Positions 50,268 through 61,462 of a stretch of DNA of 64,000 nt are shown here, in pieces (position 1 is the stretch's first letter; the number at the start of each line of letters is the position of its first letter). The notes beneath the pieces are model-generated. The model was not told the origin of the DNA. It saw only the letters and a program-made list of their open reading frames with translations, and did not search any database. Source of the stretch: Prochlorococcus sp. AG-424-E18 (lineage in GTDB: Bacteria; Cyanobacteriota; Cyanobacteriia; PCC-6307; Cyanobiaceae); assembly GCA_003210155.1 (NCBI GenBank), contig QCNC01000004.1, positions 1 to 64,000 of the forward strand, given 5' to 3'. Made by a program: the position numbers and the translations under genes.

Positions 50268-51179
50268 CTAGAAATCTTCCTCATAACCAAACTCAATTAA
50301 CCTTGATTCTTTTTTTCTCCAATTTGGAACAACTTTCACAAACAACTCCAAGTGAACTGGACCATCAATTAATTTTGACATATTTGATCTTGCTGACTGA
50401 CCAATCATCTTTAACATTGAACCTTTCTTTCCAATAAGAATGCCTTTTTGAGTTGATCTTTCAACAATAATAGTAGCCAAAATAGCTGTAAAAACTTTGC
50501 CATTTTTTCTTTTCATTTCCTCTCTCTTTTCTATCTTTACTGCGACACTATGAGGCACTTCTTCTCTTGTATTTTTTAATACCTGCTCTCTTACTAAATC
50601 AGATAATAAATTATCTAATGGTTGGTCGCAAATAGTCTCTTCGCTATAAAGTTTTGGTCCCTCTGGAAGAAAATTAAGTGCCATATCGACTAGTTCAGAA
50701 CATCCTTCTCCTTGAGAAGCACTTACAATTTGAAAGTTTCTAGTAATTCCAAAAAATCTTTTATATTGATCTAATCGTAAATCCCTAAACTCTTTATTAA
50801 CCAAATCCCACTTATTTAATGCAACAATAAACTCAGTATTATTTGCTATAAGAAAGTCTAAAATATATTCATCTCCTCTACCAGGTTTTTCACTTGAATC
50901 AATTACAAAAATTACAATATCGACTCCCTTAATTGCAGATTTTGCGTTTTTTACTAAGATTTCTCCAAGTCGATGATGAGGTTTATGAACACCTGGCGTA
51001 TCAACAAAAATTATTTGTCCCTTGTCATTAGTAAGTATTCCTTTTAATTTATTTCTAGTAGTTTGAGCTATTGGAGAAGTAATTGTTATTTTTTCTCCAA
51101 TCAATTTATTTATTAAAGTAGATTTACCGACGTTTGGCCTTCCTAGTAAAGTTACAAACCCAGATCTATAATTGGCCAA
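50268..51179 (-). CDS. era: GTPase Era
   Basis: GRPNVGKSTLINKL, QTTRNKLKGI, FVDTPGVHKPHHRLG, IGKKGSMLKMIG (KH domain). Confidence 0.97.
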   Translation of the reverse strand: MANYRSGFVTLLGRPNVGKSTLINKLIGEKITITSPIAQTTRNKLKGILTNDKGQIIFVDTPGVHKPHHRLGEILVKNAKSAIKGVDIVIFVIDSSEKPGRGDEYILDFLIANNTEFIVALNKWDLVNKEFRDLRLDQYKRFFGITRNFQIVSASQGEGCSELVDMALNFLPEGPKLYSEETICDQPLDNLLSDLVREQVLKNTREEVPHSVAVKIEKREEMKRKNGKVFTAILATIIVERSTQKGILIGKKGSMLKMIGQSARSNMSKLIDGPVHLELFVKVVPNWRKKESRLIEFGYEEDF

Positions 51180-51217
51180 AGACTTTTAATGCATCAATAA
51201 TAAAATTCTGATCAAAA

Positions 51218-51745
51218 ATGGAAAAAAAAGCTATAAATTTTAAAGAAGCTTCTTTCACGCAAGCAATAAACATATCCGCACAATGGTGCAAAGAGTGGAG
51301 TGAAGATTTACTCAGCGAAGAGGTTTTAGCAGATAGAATCGCAGAGCTAACTAAAACAAGAAATGGACTAAGAGGATTTTTTGCGTACGCTTTATCAGAT
51401 AAAGATTGTTTTTTGTTAGATAAACTTCCTTTTTCACTAATTTACAAACTGAACGAAAGTGGTGATGCTGTAACAGACATAGTAGTAAAAAATTTAATAA
51501 TGAGTTCCGCTCAAATTGTTATTCATCGAAGAAATAATAATCATGAATATGAGATGACATCGGAAAACATTTCAGATAGATGTAAGGCTATTTTGAGACT
51601 GCTAGAAACTAAGACAGTTACAAAAACTGTCAATCAAGTCTTTAAAGACTTAGATAATATGGGAAATAGTTTTGATGATTCAGTAAAATATGACTCAGAG
51701 CAAAAGGAATTTATAAAAAAACAAATTCTTGATATAGCCCAATAA
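51218..51745 (+). CDS. Conserved hypothetical cyanobacterial-type protein
   Basis: 175-aa ORF in a compact core context, followed by a strong terminator hairpin. Confidence 0.65.
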   Translation: MEKKAINFKEASFTQAINISAQWCKEWSEDLLSEEVLADRIAELTKTRNGLRGFFAYALSDKDCFLLDKLPFSLIYKLNESGDAVTDIVVKNLIMSSAQIVIHRRNNNHEYEMTSENISDRCKAILRLLETKTVTKTVNQVFKDLDNMGNSFDDSVKYDSEQKEFIKKQILDIAQ

Positions 51746-51746
51746 A

Positions 51747-51772
51747 AAAGCGTAGAAACAAATCTACGCTTT
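51747..51772. terminator. Bidirectional terminator-like hairpin between convergent genes
   Basis: Perfect 10-bp stem AAAGCGTAGA-AACAAA-TCTACGCTTT between convergent CDSs. Confidence 0.75.
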
Positions 51773-51796
51773 GGGTCAATTATTTATGAAATGTAT

Positions 51797-52534
51797 TTAG
51801 TCTCTTCTTCCACCGCCTTGAAGGGCAATCATTAATCTCAATATAAAAACAAAAAGATTTATGTAAGTTAGATACATACCTAAAGCCCCTGCAAGGTATT
51901 GATCATCATTATATCTTCTTGGCATTGTATAGAAATCAACAAATGACATTGCAACAAATAAGACAGTTCCAAATCCTGCAATTATCAATTCAAGACCTGA
52001 ACCTCCAAAAACTCCTGGAGCAAAAAATCCTCCAATTAATTGAAAAAACATTGCAATGAGTAGTCCTATTAACCCAAGACCAACTACCCCACTTAGTGCT
52101 TGACCAACACTATCACTCATTCTTTGGCCAGTATAAGAGGCAATAACGAAAGTTATACCTGTAGCTAAGGCAGCTGTTCCAACAGAACCAATACCAATTG
52201 TTCCTATTGCTAAAGCAACTATTCCACTTAAGGTAAATCCAGTTAACAAGCTAAAGCCTGTTAATAAAGGCAAAGCCTTGGCATTATTTGCATTATTTGC
52301 AGCACTTGTGGCTATAAAAAACAAAATCAATTCTGCAATTAATGCAACTATTGAAAGAGGCTGGAAAAGCCTAGGATTTGTTGCTATGAGTGAGACACCT
52401 GCTAAAACGCCTAAAGAGGTAAGAACCATACCTCCACCTACGTAAGGTAAAGCTTTTTGAACAACATTAGGTCCAACAATTGAACTAGTTTGTGCTTCAC
52501 GAATAGCTTGATTGAAATTACTACTTGCTGGCAT
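51797..52534 (-). CDS. Bax inhibitor-1/YccA-family membrane protein
   Basis: Seven hydrophobic segments; FVAMSFVDFYTMPRRYNDDQYLAGALGMYLTYINLFVFILRL. Confidence 0.88.
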   Translation of the reverse strand: MPASSNFNQAIREAQTSSIVGPNVVQKALPYVGGGMVLTSLGVLAGVSLIATNPRLFQPLSIVALIAELILFFIATSAANNANNAKALPLLTGFSLLTGFTLSGIVALAIGTIGIGSVGTAALATGITFVIASYTGQRMSDSVGQALSGVVGLGLIGLLIAMFFQLIGGFFAPGVFGGSGLELIIAGFGTVLFVAMSFVDFYTMPRRYNDDQYLAGALGMYLTYINLFVFILRLMIALQGGGRRD

Positions 52535-52607
52535 TTTCTTTTTGGAATATGTTTTTATTCTACTTGATTTTTAAAATTTCAGTGTACGGATCTCCAGAGT
52601 TATAAAG

Positions 52608-53564
52608 TCATTGATAAGCCTCAATGATTTTCTGAACTAAAGGATGACGAACTACATCTTCAACAGTTAAATAACAAAATTTTATACCTTGAGTTTTAAA
52701 GAGAATTCTCGATGCTTCGATGAGGCCGCTTTCCTGATCTTTTTTTAAATCAATTTGTGTAATATCTCCGTTTACAACCATTTTAGATCTATCACCTAAT
52801 CTGTTTAAAAACATTCTCATTTGAGAGCAAGTAGTATTTTGTGCTTCATCTAGGATAACCATTGAGTTATCTAAGGTTCTGCCTCTCATAAATGCTAAAG
52901 GTGCAACTTCAATAATTCCCTTATCAATTAATGAATTTGTTCTATCAAATCCAAAAATACTATGTAAAGAATCAAATAGGGGTCTTAAATATGGATCAAC
53001 TTTTTGTTGTAAATCACCAGGTAGAAATCCCAAACTTTCACCAGCTTCAACAGCTGGTCTGGTTAAAACAATTTTTTCAATTTTTTTCTCGTTCAATAGT
53101 CGTGCCGCGCAAACAGTTGCTAAAAATGTCTTACCAGTTCCAGCTGGACCAATCGCAAATGTAAGATCAAAGTTTTCAATTGATTCAACATATTCTTTTT
53201 GCCTTATAGTTCTTGGTCTTAAAAATCTTCCTTCTTTAGAACGCGCAAGAACTTTTTTCCCAAGTTCAGCATGTGAAGATGACTCTCCCATATTTAGAGA
53301 ACTTAAAGCCGCTTTTAGATCTACCTCTGGAACTTCTAAACCTTGTTCCCAAATTGGTCTTGTTAGTTCTACCAATGCTGAGGCTCTTTCAATTTTAGAC
53401 ATAACACCGTTCATCTCAAGTTGTAAGCCTCTTATTGTTAAAGAAACTCCTGTTAAGGACTCAAACTTTTTTAAGAAAGAATTACCTGGGCCAGATAATG
53501 CTGTAGCAGCATCAGAGCTTGGTAAGTCTATTGTGAAGTGACCAGTTTTGGAAACTTCCTTCAT
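52608..53564 (-). CDS. phoH: PhoH-like ATPase
   Basis: FAIGPAGTGKTFLA, LTRPAVEAGESLGFLPGDLQQKVDPYLRPL, VILDEAQNTT. Confidence 0.95.
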   Translation of the reverse strand: MKEVSKTGHFTIDLPSSDAATALSGPGNSFLKKFESLTGVSLTIRGLQLEMNGVMSKIERASALVELTRPIWEQGLEVPEVDLKAALSSLNMGESSSHAELGKKVLARSKEGRFLRPRTIRQKEYVESIENFDLTFAIGPAGTGKTFLATVCAARLLNEKKIEKIVLTRPAVEAGESLGFLPGDLQQKVDPYLRPLFDSLHSIFGFDRTNSLIDKGIIEVAPLAFMRGRTLDNSMVILDEAQNTTCSQMRMFLNRLGDRSKMVVNGDITQIDLKKDQESGLIEASRILFKTQGIKFCYLTVEDVVRHPLVQKIIEAYQ

Positions 53565-53594
53565 CTAGTTATTGAATAAAAATTTATCAAATCA

Positions 53595-53957
53595 CTAGCT
53601 TTCAGCTTCATCACTCTCGCTTTCAGCTTTACTAATATCATTTTCTTCTTTAGTTTTAGCCTTAGCTAATTTTTCCTTCTCTAACTTTGCTTTACCAATT
53701 GAGATAGAGGGCCTTTCTGTTTTTTCTAATAACCCGCCCTTTTCTAACAAAGATCTCACAACATCAGTTGGCTGAGCACCCTGAGTAAGTCTTTTTCTTA
53801 AAGCTTCTGTGTCAAGCCTGGTTTCCTTAGTTCTTGGGTTATAAAAACCTAGTTCTTGAAGAGGTCTACCATCTCTTCTGGAAGTACTATTGCATGCAAC
53901 AATTCTGAAACTTGCCTCTTTTTTCTTTCCAAAGCGCTTAAGGCGCAGTTTAATCAT
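53595..53957 (-). CDS. rpsP: 30S ribosomal protein S16
   Basis: [41 protein letters not shown]. Confidence 0.97.
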   Translation of the reverse strand: MIKLRLKRFGKKKEASFRIVACNSTSRRDGRPLQELGFYNPRTKETRLDTEALRKRLTQGAQPTDVVRSLLEKGGLLEKTERPSISIGKAKLEKEKLAKAKTKEENDISKAESESDEAES

Positions 53958-54011
53958 CTTAAATTAATGGGCTTTTAATAATAATATCATTGAAAGGTAA
54001 GAATTTAGAAA

Positions 54012-55427
54012 CTATAAATCAGCGAACCCTTTTTTCTTCTTATTATTTTTTTGTTTTTTCATCGGTTTATTACCACCCATTCCTGGCATTCCACCCATTC
54101 CTGGCATTCCACCCATTCCTGGCATTCCACCGTTCGACATTTGTTTCATAAAGCCTCTCATTCTTTGAAAATCAGCTAATACTTTATCTACATCTTTTGC
54201 TTCATAACCACTACCCTGAGCGATTCTTTGTCTCCTTGAAGGCTGAGCAGCAAGAACCTCAGGTTTTTGTTTTTCCTCAAGAGTCATTGATGAGATCATA
54301 GATTCTATTTTCTTAAGTTGATCTTCTCCATCTTTTATCATCCCATCATCGATTTTATTCATTCCAGGAATCAATTTAATCAATCCACCAAGTGATCCCA
54401 TCCTTTTAATTAATCTCATTTGCTTAACAAAATCATTGAAATCAAAAGTTGCTTCTTGAAGTTTCTTCTGCATCGATTCTGCATCAGCAAGTTCAACTTC
54501 TTTTTGTGCTTTTTCAACAAGTGTCAATACATCGCCCATCCCTAAAATTCTGCTGGCCATTCTCTCTGGATGAAATGGTTGCAATGCCTCTATTTTTTCT
54601 CCTACACCTATAAATTTGATTGGTTTACCACTTATTTTTCTTATTGATAAAGCAGCTCCACCTCTTGAGTCACCATCCAACTTAGTTAATATCGCCCCTG
54701 TGATTCCTACTTTTTCATGAAATGATTTTGTTAAGTCTGCAGCTTCTTGCCCAATCATTGAATCAACAACAAGCAAAACCTCATCAGGATTAGAAACTTC
54801 TTTTATTCGAACCATTTCACTCATCATGGAATCATCAATTTGCAGTCTTCCTGCGGTATCAATAATTATCGAATTAAAGTCGTTTTCACTAGCAAAATTT
54901 AATGCTTCCTTTGCTATTTCTTCTGGTTTGATATTTTTTTCTTTAGCTGAAAAAACTTCCAATTCATATTGACTTCCCAATGTTTTAAGCTGCTCTACAG
55001 CTGCTGGTCGATAAATATCTGCAGCCACCAAAAGAACTTTTTTATCTTTTTCCTTTAAATAAAGTCCTAATTTTCCTGTTGCAGTTGTTTTACCCGCGCC
55101 CTGAAGTCCAGCCATCAAAATGACTGTAGGACTATTTTCATTTTCGTTTAATGGAGAATTTTCATTCCCCATAATGTTAATCAATTCTTTATTTACGACT
55201 TCAATAAATTTTTGACCTGGGTTTACACCCCTAACTACTTCTTCTCCAATAGCTTTATCTTTGACATCTGATATAAACTCTTTTACTACAGACAAACTAA
55301 CATCTGCATCAAGGAGTGCTCTTTTTACCTCCTTCAAGGCATCGTTTATATTATTTTCACTAATTTTTGCTTCGCCTCTTAAACCCTTTACTGCGTCTTC
55401 AAAGCGTGACGAGAGTTCATCAAACAT
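54012..55427 (-). CDS. ffh: Signal recognition particle protein Ffh
   Basis: MAGLQGAGKTTATGKL, DTAGRLQIDD, GGAALSIRK, GMGDVLTLVEKA, Met-rich C-terminus. Confidence 0.97.
   Translation of the reverse strand: MFDELSSRFEDAVKGLRGEAKISENNINDALKEVKRALLDADVSLSVVKEFISDVKDKAIGEEVVRGVNPGQKFIEVVNKELINIMGNENSPLNENENSPTVILMAGLQGAGKTTATGKLGLYLKEKDKKVLLVAADIYRPAAVEQLKTLGSQYELEVFSAKEKNIKPEEIAKEALNFASENDFNSIIIDTAGRLQIDDSMMSEMVRIKEVSNPDEVLLVVDSMIGQEAADLTKSFHEKVGITGAILTKLDGDSRGGAALSIRKISGKPIKFIGVGEKIEALQPFHPERMASRILGMGDVLTLVEKAQKEVELADAESMQKKLQEATFDFNDFVKQMRLIKRMGSLGGLIKLIPGMNKIDDGMIKDGEDQLKKIESMISSMTLEEKQKPEVLAAQPSRRQRIAQGSGYEAKDVDKVLADFQRMRGFMKQMSNGGMPGMGGMPGMGGMPGMGGNKPMKKQKNNKKKKGFADL
54073..54126. repeat. 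Three exact 18-bp tandem repeats within ffh
   Basis: (CCACCCATTCCTGGCATT)x3, encoding the repeated MPGMGG of the Ffh C-terminus. Confidence 0.9.
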
Positions 55428-55474
55428 TATTAAAAAGTAATTTTAATTATTATAGATGATCTTGAAGTTTGTAA

Positions 55475-57580
55475 TTACAAGCCGCTCACGAAATCAACCA
55501 ATTTCCATGATTTATTTGAAAAACCCAAAATATACTTAACTTTAAGTGGATTTAATGATGTTTCATTAACAAATTCTCCAGAATTCTTTACTAATCTCTC
55601 TAGATAATCCAATTCTACTAAAACAGCTATCCGAGATGAAGTTTGCGATTCCAAATCAATCTTACTAATTTTAGAACTAATTTCCTTATAAATTCCCTTC
55701 TTGATATCATTCTGTCTTTCTTCGATTGTTCGATCAATTAGACCTTTACTAACAATTTTAGAAAGATTAATTTCACTCTTTCCTGCTAAATAATTACTTT
55801 TACTTAGAAGCCATCCATTAATTAAATTCCTTATATCTTCCAAAGAAGGCGAAGCTGTATTAAGTTCTTTGAATTCATAGGAAATAATTGAAGTAGATTT
55901 CTCAGAAATAGAATTCAATTTACTTGATGGATTTTTTTTTATTTCTTGAATAATATCTATCTCACTAAGCTTTTGATTTTTATCTAAAGCAACTAAAGGT
56001 TTTTCAGAAATAGATTCATCCTGAATTGATTTTTTAAAATTATTTCTCAAAAATCCAATACCAATACCAAATGCAAATAAGATCAAAAATGCATAGATAT
56101 AAATTAAATAAGGCGACCGATTAATAATTTCTTTATCCTTTAAAAATTCTCCAAAACTAAACTTTAATTCAGCAATTTTTTCTATTAAAAAATTATAAAA
56201 CTCTATTGGCTTTTTCTTAAAGTATTGCTCATTGAATTCGAATTCTTTGGTTTCAACCTTTTCATAGTCTTGTTTTATGCCGCCAGGCCAAGGTAATCTT
56301 CTTTCATCAGTAGTACCTAATAAATTATCAAAATCTTCAGTCTTATTTATAGAAAATTCCTCCTCATTTTGTTGGTTTTGAAGATTTGATCTAATTAAAA
56401 TTTTATTTGATTTCTTTTCTAATTTTTCAATAAATCCTTGAATTTCCCTGTCTTCAAACCAAGAATCTAAATCCACCTCTTTTGAGTCAATGTCTCTATA
56501 CCCAACTAAAACATCATTCTCTAACCAATTTTTACAGAAAATACATATCGCTTCTAACTTATTCCCAGGATAACTATTAAGCCAATCTCGCAAATTTTCA
56601 TCAGAACTACTTGAAAACCTCGCAGAGGCTTGGTCAATATCAGCTAAAAGCAAATCTAAACAACCAATTAGCGGCATTGAATCAAGACCAGATAAATTTA
56701 GCTTCTTTAAAATTCTCCTAGCTTCAAATAATTTTTCCGGCTTTCTTCTAGAGAAACCAATAGCTGTTAAGGATAGAAATGCTAAAAATCCTGCTTCTAA
56801 TGATCCTCTTTTTTGTAATTCAAGAAACAAATCAATCTGTTCTTGCACTGTCAAAAATGGCTTAATTTGTTGAAAAAAAGCTTCAAACTCTTGCTGATTT
56901 AAATAATCTTTATATTCAGATTTATTATTACCTTCCAAACCACCTCTTTTGATTATTAAATTTTCCAACATACTTAAGCCTTTTTTATGCGAATCTTGAT
57001 CATTTAGATCCCTACTAAGTAGATCTAGGATTCTGTAAGGAAGCAAAGCAACCAAATCTTCTTCAAGTTCTTTTCTTATTTCTCCAAGCTTTCCCATTCT
57101 TTGTAAAAGTTGTATACCTTCATATAAAAAATCTGCCGCGTTCGAATAGGATCTATTCTGTTGTTCTTGAATTGCAGAATCTCTAGCTGTTAAAGCAGCC
57201 AATAATGTTAAATCAGCTTCTCTACTACTTCCTAATGCTGGTGTTTGTGGGGGTTGTAATGCTTTTCTCGTAATTTTAAAAGCTTCTTTTGGTGAACCTG
57301 ATTCCCAAAGAAGTATTAATCCTGCTACTTCTCTATTTGAGGAAAAATCCAATCCAGAATTTCCATTTAATAACAAATTTTCGTACTCTCTTCTGCTTTC
57401 TGGATCAGTAAGTAGATCGGCAGTGAGGCGAAGCAACTCAGATCTTTGGGTTAAAACTTCATAAGTAAAACCTACATCAGGTGTTTTATCTAAACGCAAT
57501 TGAAACGCCCTTAATATTTCCTCAGAAGTTGCAGAAGGGCTTACGCCAATTAAACGAAAGTGGTCCAAAGGAAGTTCCAA
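55475..57580 (-). CDS. ftn2: ARC6/Ftn2 (ZipN)-like cell division protein, DnaJ-like N-terminus and C-terminal IMS domain
   Basis: PLDHFRLIGVSPSATSEEILRAFQLRLD, single TM (YLIYIYAFLILFAFGIGIGFL), IMS-like C-terminus INGWLLSKSNYL...KLVDFVSGL. Confidence 0.85.
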   Translation of the reverse strand: MELPLDHFRLIGVSPSATSEEILRAFQLRLDKTPDVGFTYEVLTQRSELLRLTADLLTDPESRREYENLLLNGNSGLDFSSNREVAGLILLWESGSPKEAFKITRKALQPPQTPALGSSREADLTLLAALTARDSAIQEQQNRSYSNAADFLYEGIQLLQRMGKLGEIRKELEEDLVALLPYRILDLLSRDLNDQDSHKKGLSMLENLIIKRGGLEGNNKSEYKDYLNQQEFEAFFQQIKPFLTVQEQIDLFLELQKRGSLEAGFLAFLSLTAIGFSRRKPEKLFEARRILKKLNLSGLDSMPLIGCLDLLLADIDQASARFSSSSDENLRDWLNSYPGNKLEAICIFCKNWLENDVLVGYRDIDSKEVDLDSWFEDREIQGFIEKLEKKSNKILIRSNLQNQQNEEEFSINKTEDFDNLLGTTDERRLPWPGGIKQDYEKVETKEFEFNEQYFKKKPIEFYNFLIEKIAELKFSFGEFLKDKEIINRSPYLIYIYAFLILFAFGIGIGFLRNNFKKSIQDESISEKPLVALDKNQKLSEIDIIQEIKKNPSSKLNSISEKSTSIISYEFKELNTASPSLEDIRNLINGWLLSKSNYLAGKSEINLSKIVSKGLIDRTIEERQNDIKKGIYKEISSKISKIDLESQTSSRIAVLVELDYLERLVKNSGEFVNETSLNPLKVKYILGFSNKSWKLVDFVSGL

Positions 57581-57693
57581 ACAATTATCCTATCGAAAAT
57601 TCTTAGACAAATTTTATCAAGTTAAAAATTTTTTTCACAAGGTCTTACAGAGTTTTTAAAAAAAATCATGAAAATCGACCTTCACGGCTTAGA

Positions 57694-58767
57694 ATGTTAA
57701 CAAATCAAAACTTCGTTAAGGTAATTTTCTTGGAAACACACTTAGAGAGAATCTCAAATCTTCAAGACATAAAAAAAGCCGAATTAGATCGAGAAACAGG
57801 ATTATTTCTTTATGAAGATATGACGCTTGGTCGTAGGTTTGAAGATAAGTGTGCAGAAATGTATTACAGGGGGAAAATGTTTGGTTTCGTCCATTTATAT
57901 AACGGTCAAGAGGCTATAAGCACGGGAGTAATTGGAGCCATGAAAAAGAAACATGATTGGTTTTGTAGTACTTATCGCGATCATGTTCATGCTCTAAGTG
58001 CGGGGGTCCCATCATTTGAAGTGATGAGTGAACTTTTTGGTAAAGCTACTGGTTGTAGCAAAGGCCGAGGTGGATCCATGCACTTATTTTCAAGAGAGCA
58101 TCACTTACTCGGAGGATATGCATTTATTGGCGAGGGAATTCCAGTTGCCTTAGGGGCAGCCTTTTCAAGCAAATACAAAAAGGAAGTTGCTGGTAACAGT
58201 AATAGCGATGCGGTAACTGCAGCATTCTTTGGGGATGGGACTTGCAATAATGGGCAGTTTTTTGAATGTTTAAATATGGCCCAGTTATGGAAATTACCCA
58301 TAATTTTTGTTGTTGAAAATAATAAATGGGCTATTGGTATGGCTCACGATAGAGCCACTAGTAATCCTGAAATCTGGAGAAAAGCGTCTGCTTTTGGTAT
58401 GCACGGCGAGGAAGTTGATGGAATGGATGTATTAGCAGTTAGAGGAGCAGCACAAAGAGCAATTGAGCGAGCTAGAGCAGGAGAAGGTCCGACACTTTTA
58501 GAATGTTTGACTTATAGATTTAGAGGACATTCTCTTGCAGATCCAGATGAATTAAGGTCTGAGAAAGAGAAGGAGTTTTGGGGAAAAAGAGATCCTATTA
58601 AGAAATTGGCCAAAGAAATTATTGACTGTAAATTCGCAACGGAAGAAGAATTAAAAATTATTGAAAAGAAAATTGATGCAGAGATATCGGAGTCAGTTAA
58701 AAATGCTCTTGAAGCTCCCGAGCCCCCTTCAGAAGAATTAACCAAATATATTTGGGCAGAAGATTAG
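57694..58767 (+). CDS. pdhA: Pyruvate dehydrogenase E1 component alpha subunit
   Basis: [47 protein letters not shown] (TPP), [14 protein letters not shown]; true start may be downstream of 57694. Confidence 0.95.
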   Translation: MLTNQNFVKVIFLETHLERISNLQDIKKAELDRETGLFLYEDMTLGRRFEDKCAEMYYRGKMFGFVHLYNGQEAISTGVIGAMKKKHDWFCSTYRDHVHALSAGVPSFEVMSELFGKATGCSKGRGGSMHLFSREHHLLGGYAFIGEGIPVALGAAFSSKYKKEVAGNSNSDAVTAAFFGDGTCNNGQFFECLNMAQLWKLPIIFVVENNKWAIGMAHDRATSNPEIWRKASAFGMHGEEVDGMDVLAVRGAAQRAIERARAGEGPTLLECLTYRFRGHSLADPDELRSEKEKEFWGKRDPIKKLAKEIIDCKFATEEELKIIEKKIDAEISESVKNALEAPEPPSEELTKYIWAED

Positions 58768-58768
58768 A

Positions 58769-59710
58769 TTAAATACCGCTAGGTAATTTTCTGGTTAAAT
58801 TCCTTAATTTTCTTAGTGCCTTAAGTTCAACTTGTCTTACTCTTTCTCTAGAAACTTCTAACAATCTTCCAATTTCTGCAAGAGTATGTCTCTCATTTGC
58901 ATCAAGTCCAAACCTTAATTTAAGAACATGTTGTTCTTGCTCGCTTAAATGACTTAACCACTTACCTAGTTGTTCTTGATGCATTTTCTGTTCAACTTGA
59001 TCTAAAGGCTCTTCATTATTACTATCTGCAATTAAATCACCTAAAAAGCTCCTGCCATCATCACCATTTACTGGAGCATCTAAACTACTTGTCGATAAAG
59101 CTTGTCTTAAAACAGAATCCAATTCTTCAACATCAATTTCCATTGCCTCTGCAATTTCAATTCTGCTTGGCATAGCACCAAGCTTATGAGCCAAATCTCT
59201 ACTAACTTTTCTGATAGAAGCTAACCTTTCACTTAAATGAACAGGTAAACGGATTGTTCTTGATTGACAGGCAATTGCTCTTGTCATGCTCTGCCTAATC
59301 CACCAAAAGGCATAAGTAGAAAACTTATATCCTCTTGTAGGATCAAATTTTTCGACAGCCCTCTCTAACCCAAGAGAACCTTCTTGTACTAAATCAAGTA
59401 ATTCCAGTCCTTTACCTTGATATTTTTTTGCCACACTGACAACTAATCTTAAATTAGCTTTCATCATTCTTTCCTTAGCTCTTCTTCCAATTTTTATAGT
59501 TCTTTTTTGCTGAGTTGTAAAATCGTTAATCTTTTCATTTAATTGTCCATCTTCTGTAAGAATCATCATCCTCTGGACTTGATTACCCAATTCAATCTCT
59601 TCGGCAGGTGTTAATAAGGGGACTCTACCAATATTCTGCAGATACCAACTTATGGGATCATTACTCCTTCTTTTAGGTGTTTCTGATTGAGCTGGTATTG
59701 ATGAAACCAT
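58769..59710 (-). CDS. RNA polymerase sigma-70 family factor (RpoD/Sig group 1-2)
   Basis: NLRLVVSVAKKYQGKGLELLDLVQEGSLGLERAVEKFDPTRGYKFSTYAFWWIRQSMTRAI; C-terminal region 4.2 HTH. Confidence 0.95.
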   Translation of the reverse strand: MVSSIPAQSETPKRRSNDPISWYLQNIGRVPLLTPAEEIELGNQVQRMMILTEDGQLNEKINDFTTQQKRTIKIGRRAKERMMKANLRLVVSVAKKYQGKGLELLDLVQEGSLGLERAVEKFDPTRGYKFSTYAFWWIRQSMTRAIACQSRTIRLPVHLSERLASIRKVSRDLAHKLGAMPSRIEIAEAMEIDVEELDSVLRQALSTSSLDAPVNGDDGRSFLGDLIADSNNEEPLDQVEQKMHQEQLGKWLSHLSEQEQHVLKLRFGLDANERHTLAEIGRLLEVSRERVRQVELKALRKLRNLTRKLPSGI

Positions 59711-59850
59711 TTTTTAGACCTTTTTAGGTAGTAAGACTCTCCTACACTTTTTAAGAAATGGCAAAATATTTAATGCGCGCTTCAGATTTCAAGTAATATT
59801 TGTACACTTATGTGTTTAAAACTATAAATAACTCTCTTAAATTGTTTCTT

Positions 59851-61416
59851 TCAAGATATTTGTCTCGTTTTTATATTTCTCATTAATTTTGTCAGTTCAT
59901 CACCAATTGCAGAAGCATTTGACCCACTTTTGCATTTCGATGCAGCAAATGAATGCAAAAGTACATATTTAGCAAAAAAATCTGTTGATATATTTTTACT
60001 CAGGGTTAAATCAATCGCAGAACTACCAGCTACAAAACCAGATAAAAGATCACCCAATCCAGCTCGAGCTGTCTGAGAATCGGTTCCAAAAAGTTGCCAA
60101 ACTTTTTTATTATCAGCAACTACACTGTTAGCTCCTTTTAACAAAATACTTATATTGAATTCTTTTGCCGCATCACTAGCAAGCCCAACATTGGTCTTAG
60201 ATTTGATATTAGGAAATAATCTTCCAAATTCTTTGCTATGTGGTGTAATCCATGTCTTAAATTTTCTCTCTAAAAAGAAATTTGACCCCAATTTAGATTC
60301 CGAAATTCTATTAAGCGCATCCGCATCCAAGATCAATAATCCTTCAAAACCAGTGAGAATGTCTTTTGCTTTTTGCCAATCATCATTATCAATTCCTATT
60401 CCTGGGCCGACAACTACTGAATCAAATGCAGTTAAATCAATATTTTTCAATGCACTAAATAAAGATGCATTTCCATTTTGATTAGATTTCATAGTATCCT
60501 TTAAAACTATTTCTGGAGCAACTTGCCAAATAGATTCAGCAACTAACTCAGGCAGGACAGCCGAGATATAGCCTGCTCCACTTGATATCGCACCTTTTAA
60601 TGCTAAGTATGCAGCACCAGGATATTTTTCACTTCCAGCTATTAATAATGTTCTACCTCTTTTATATTTGTTGGAATTTCTTGGTAAAGAAGGTAAATTA
60701 ATATTTTTTAAATCTTTGTAAGTAACCTTAAAAATCTTTTTATCAACTTTGGAAAGTTTACTAATAGGCACACCAATATCTATATGGTGCAATTCTCCAA
60801 TGAAAGGCAATGCAGAATCTTGCGTCAACCCAATCTTATTAAGACCAATTGCCAAGGTATAGTTTGCCTTTACTGCGTTATCTAAAAAAGGCTCTCCTTT
60901 ATCAGGACATAATCCTGTTGGGATATCAATACTTATGACCTTTCCAGATTTTTTATGAAATTTTTGATTAAAAAGTTTAATTAATTTATTATCAACTTTT
61001 CTTGTTTGATTATTGCCAAAAACAGCATCAATCCAAAGTTCTTTACCATTTGCATTAGGTGGCTCTACTAATTTTGTGACGCCAATAGATGTAAGATAAT
61101 TAAGGTGGTTATTTGTTAATGTTTTTTTTATCGGGAATGGACACCATACCTGAACATAAAAACCTTTCAAAAAAAGCTCTCTAGCTATTACTGCACCATC
61201 CCCACCATTATTCCCAGGACCTATAAAAACAGTTATTCCATACTTTAGAAGAGGTTTCCTTTTCAAGAGCCATCTACTAATTTGAATACCAGCTTTTTCC
61301 ATCAATGCTTCTTGAGGCATTCCATCAGAAAACAATTCTTTCTCTAATATCAACATTTGCTTTGAATCAACAATTAAATGTTTAGAATCAATTGTTGGCC
61401 ATACAATTTCGTTCAT
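59851..61416 (-). CDS. nnr: Bifunctional NAD(P)H-hydrate epimerase / ADP-dependent dehydratase
   Basis: MEKAGIQISRWLL, IGPGNNGGDGAVIARELF, AGLGDLLSGFVAG. Confidence 0.93.
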   Translation of the reverse strand: MNEIVWPTIDSKHLIVDSKQMLILEKELFSDGMPQEALMEKAGIQISRWLLKRKPLLKYGITVFIGPGNNGGDGAVIARELFLKGFYVQVWCPFPIKKTLTNNHLNYLTSIGVTKLVEPPNANGKELWIDAVFGNNQTRKVDNKLIKLFNQKFHKKSGKVISIDIPTGLCPDKGEPFLDNAVKANYTLAIGLNKIGLTQDSALPFIGELHHIDIGVPISKLSKVDKKIFKVTYKDLKNINLPSLPRNSNKYKRGRTLLIAGSEKYPGAAYLALKGAISSGAGYISAVLPELVAESIWQVAPEIVLKDTMKSNQNGNASLFSALKNIDLTAFDSVVVGPGIGIDNDDWQKAKDILTGFEGLLILDADALNRISESKLGSNFFLERKFKTWITPHSKEFGRLFPNIKSKTNVGLASDAAKEFNISILLKGANSVVADNKKVWQLFGTDSQTARAGLGDLLSGFVAGSSAIDLTLSKNISTDFFAKYVLLHSFAASKCKSGSNASAIGDELTKLMRNIKTRQIS

Positions 61417-61462
61417 AATTAGTACAAAGCAATTGAAGAACTGTTCAAAAATTTAAACTTCC

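Noticed and set aside
60155-60481. Plus-strand 108-aa ORF
   Set aside because: Antisense to nnr; no independent support.
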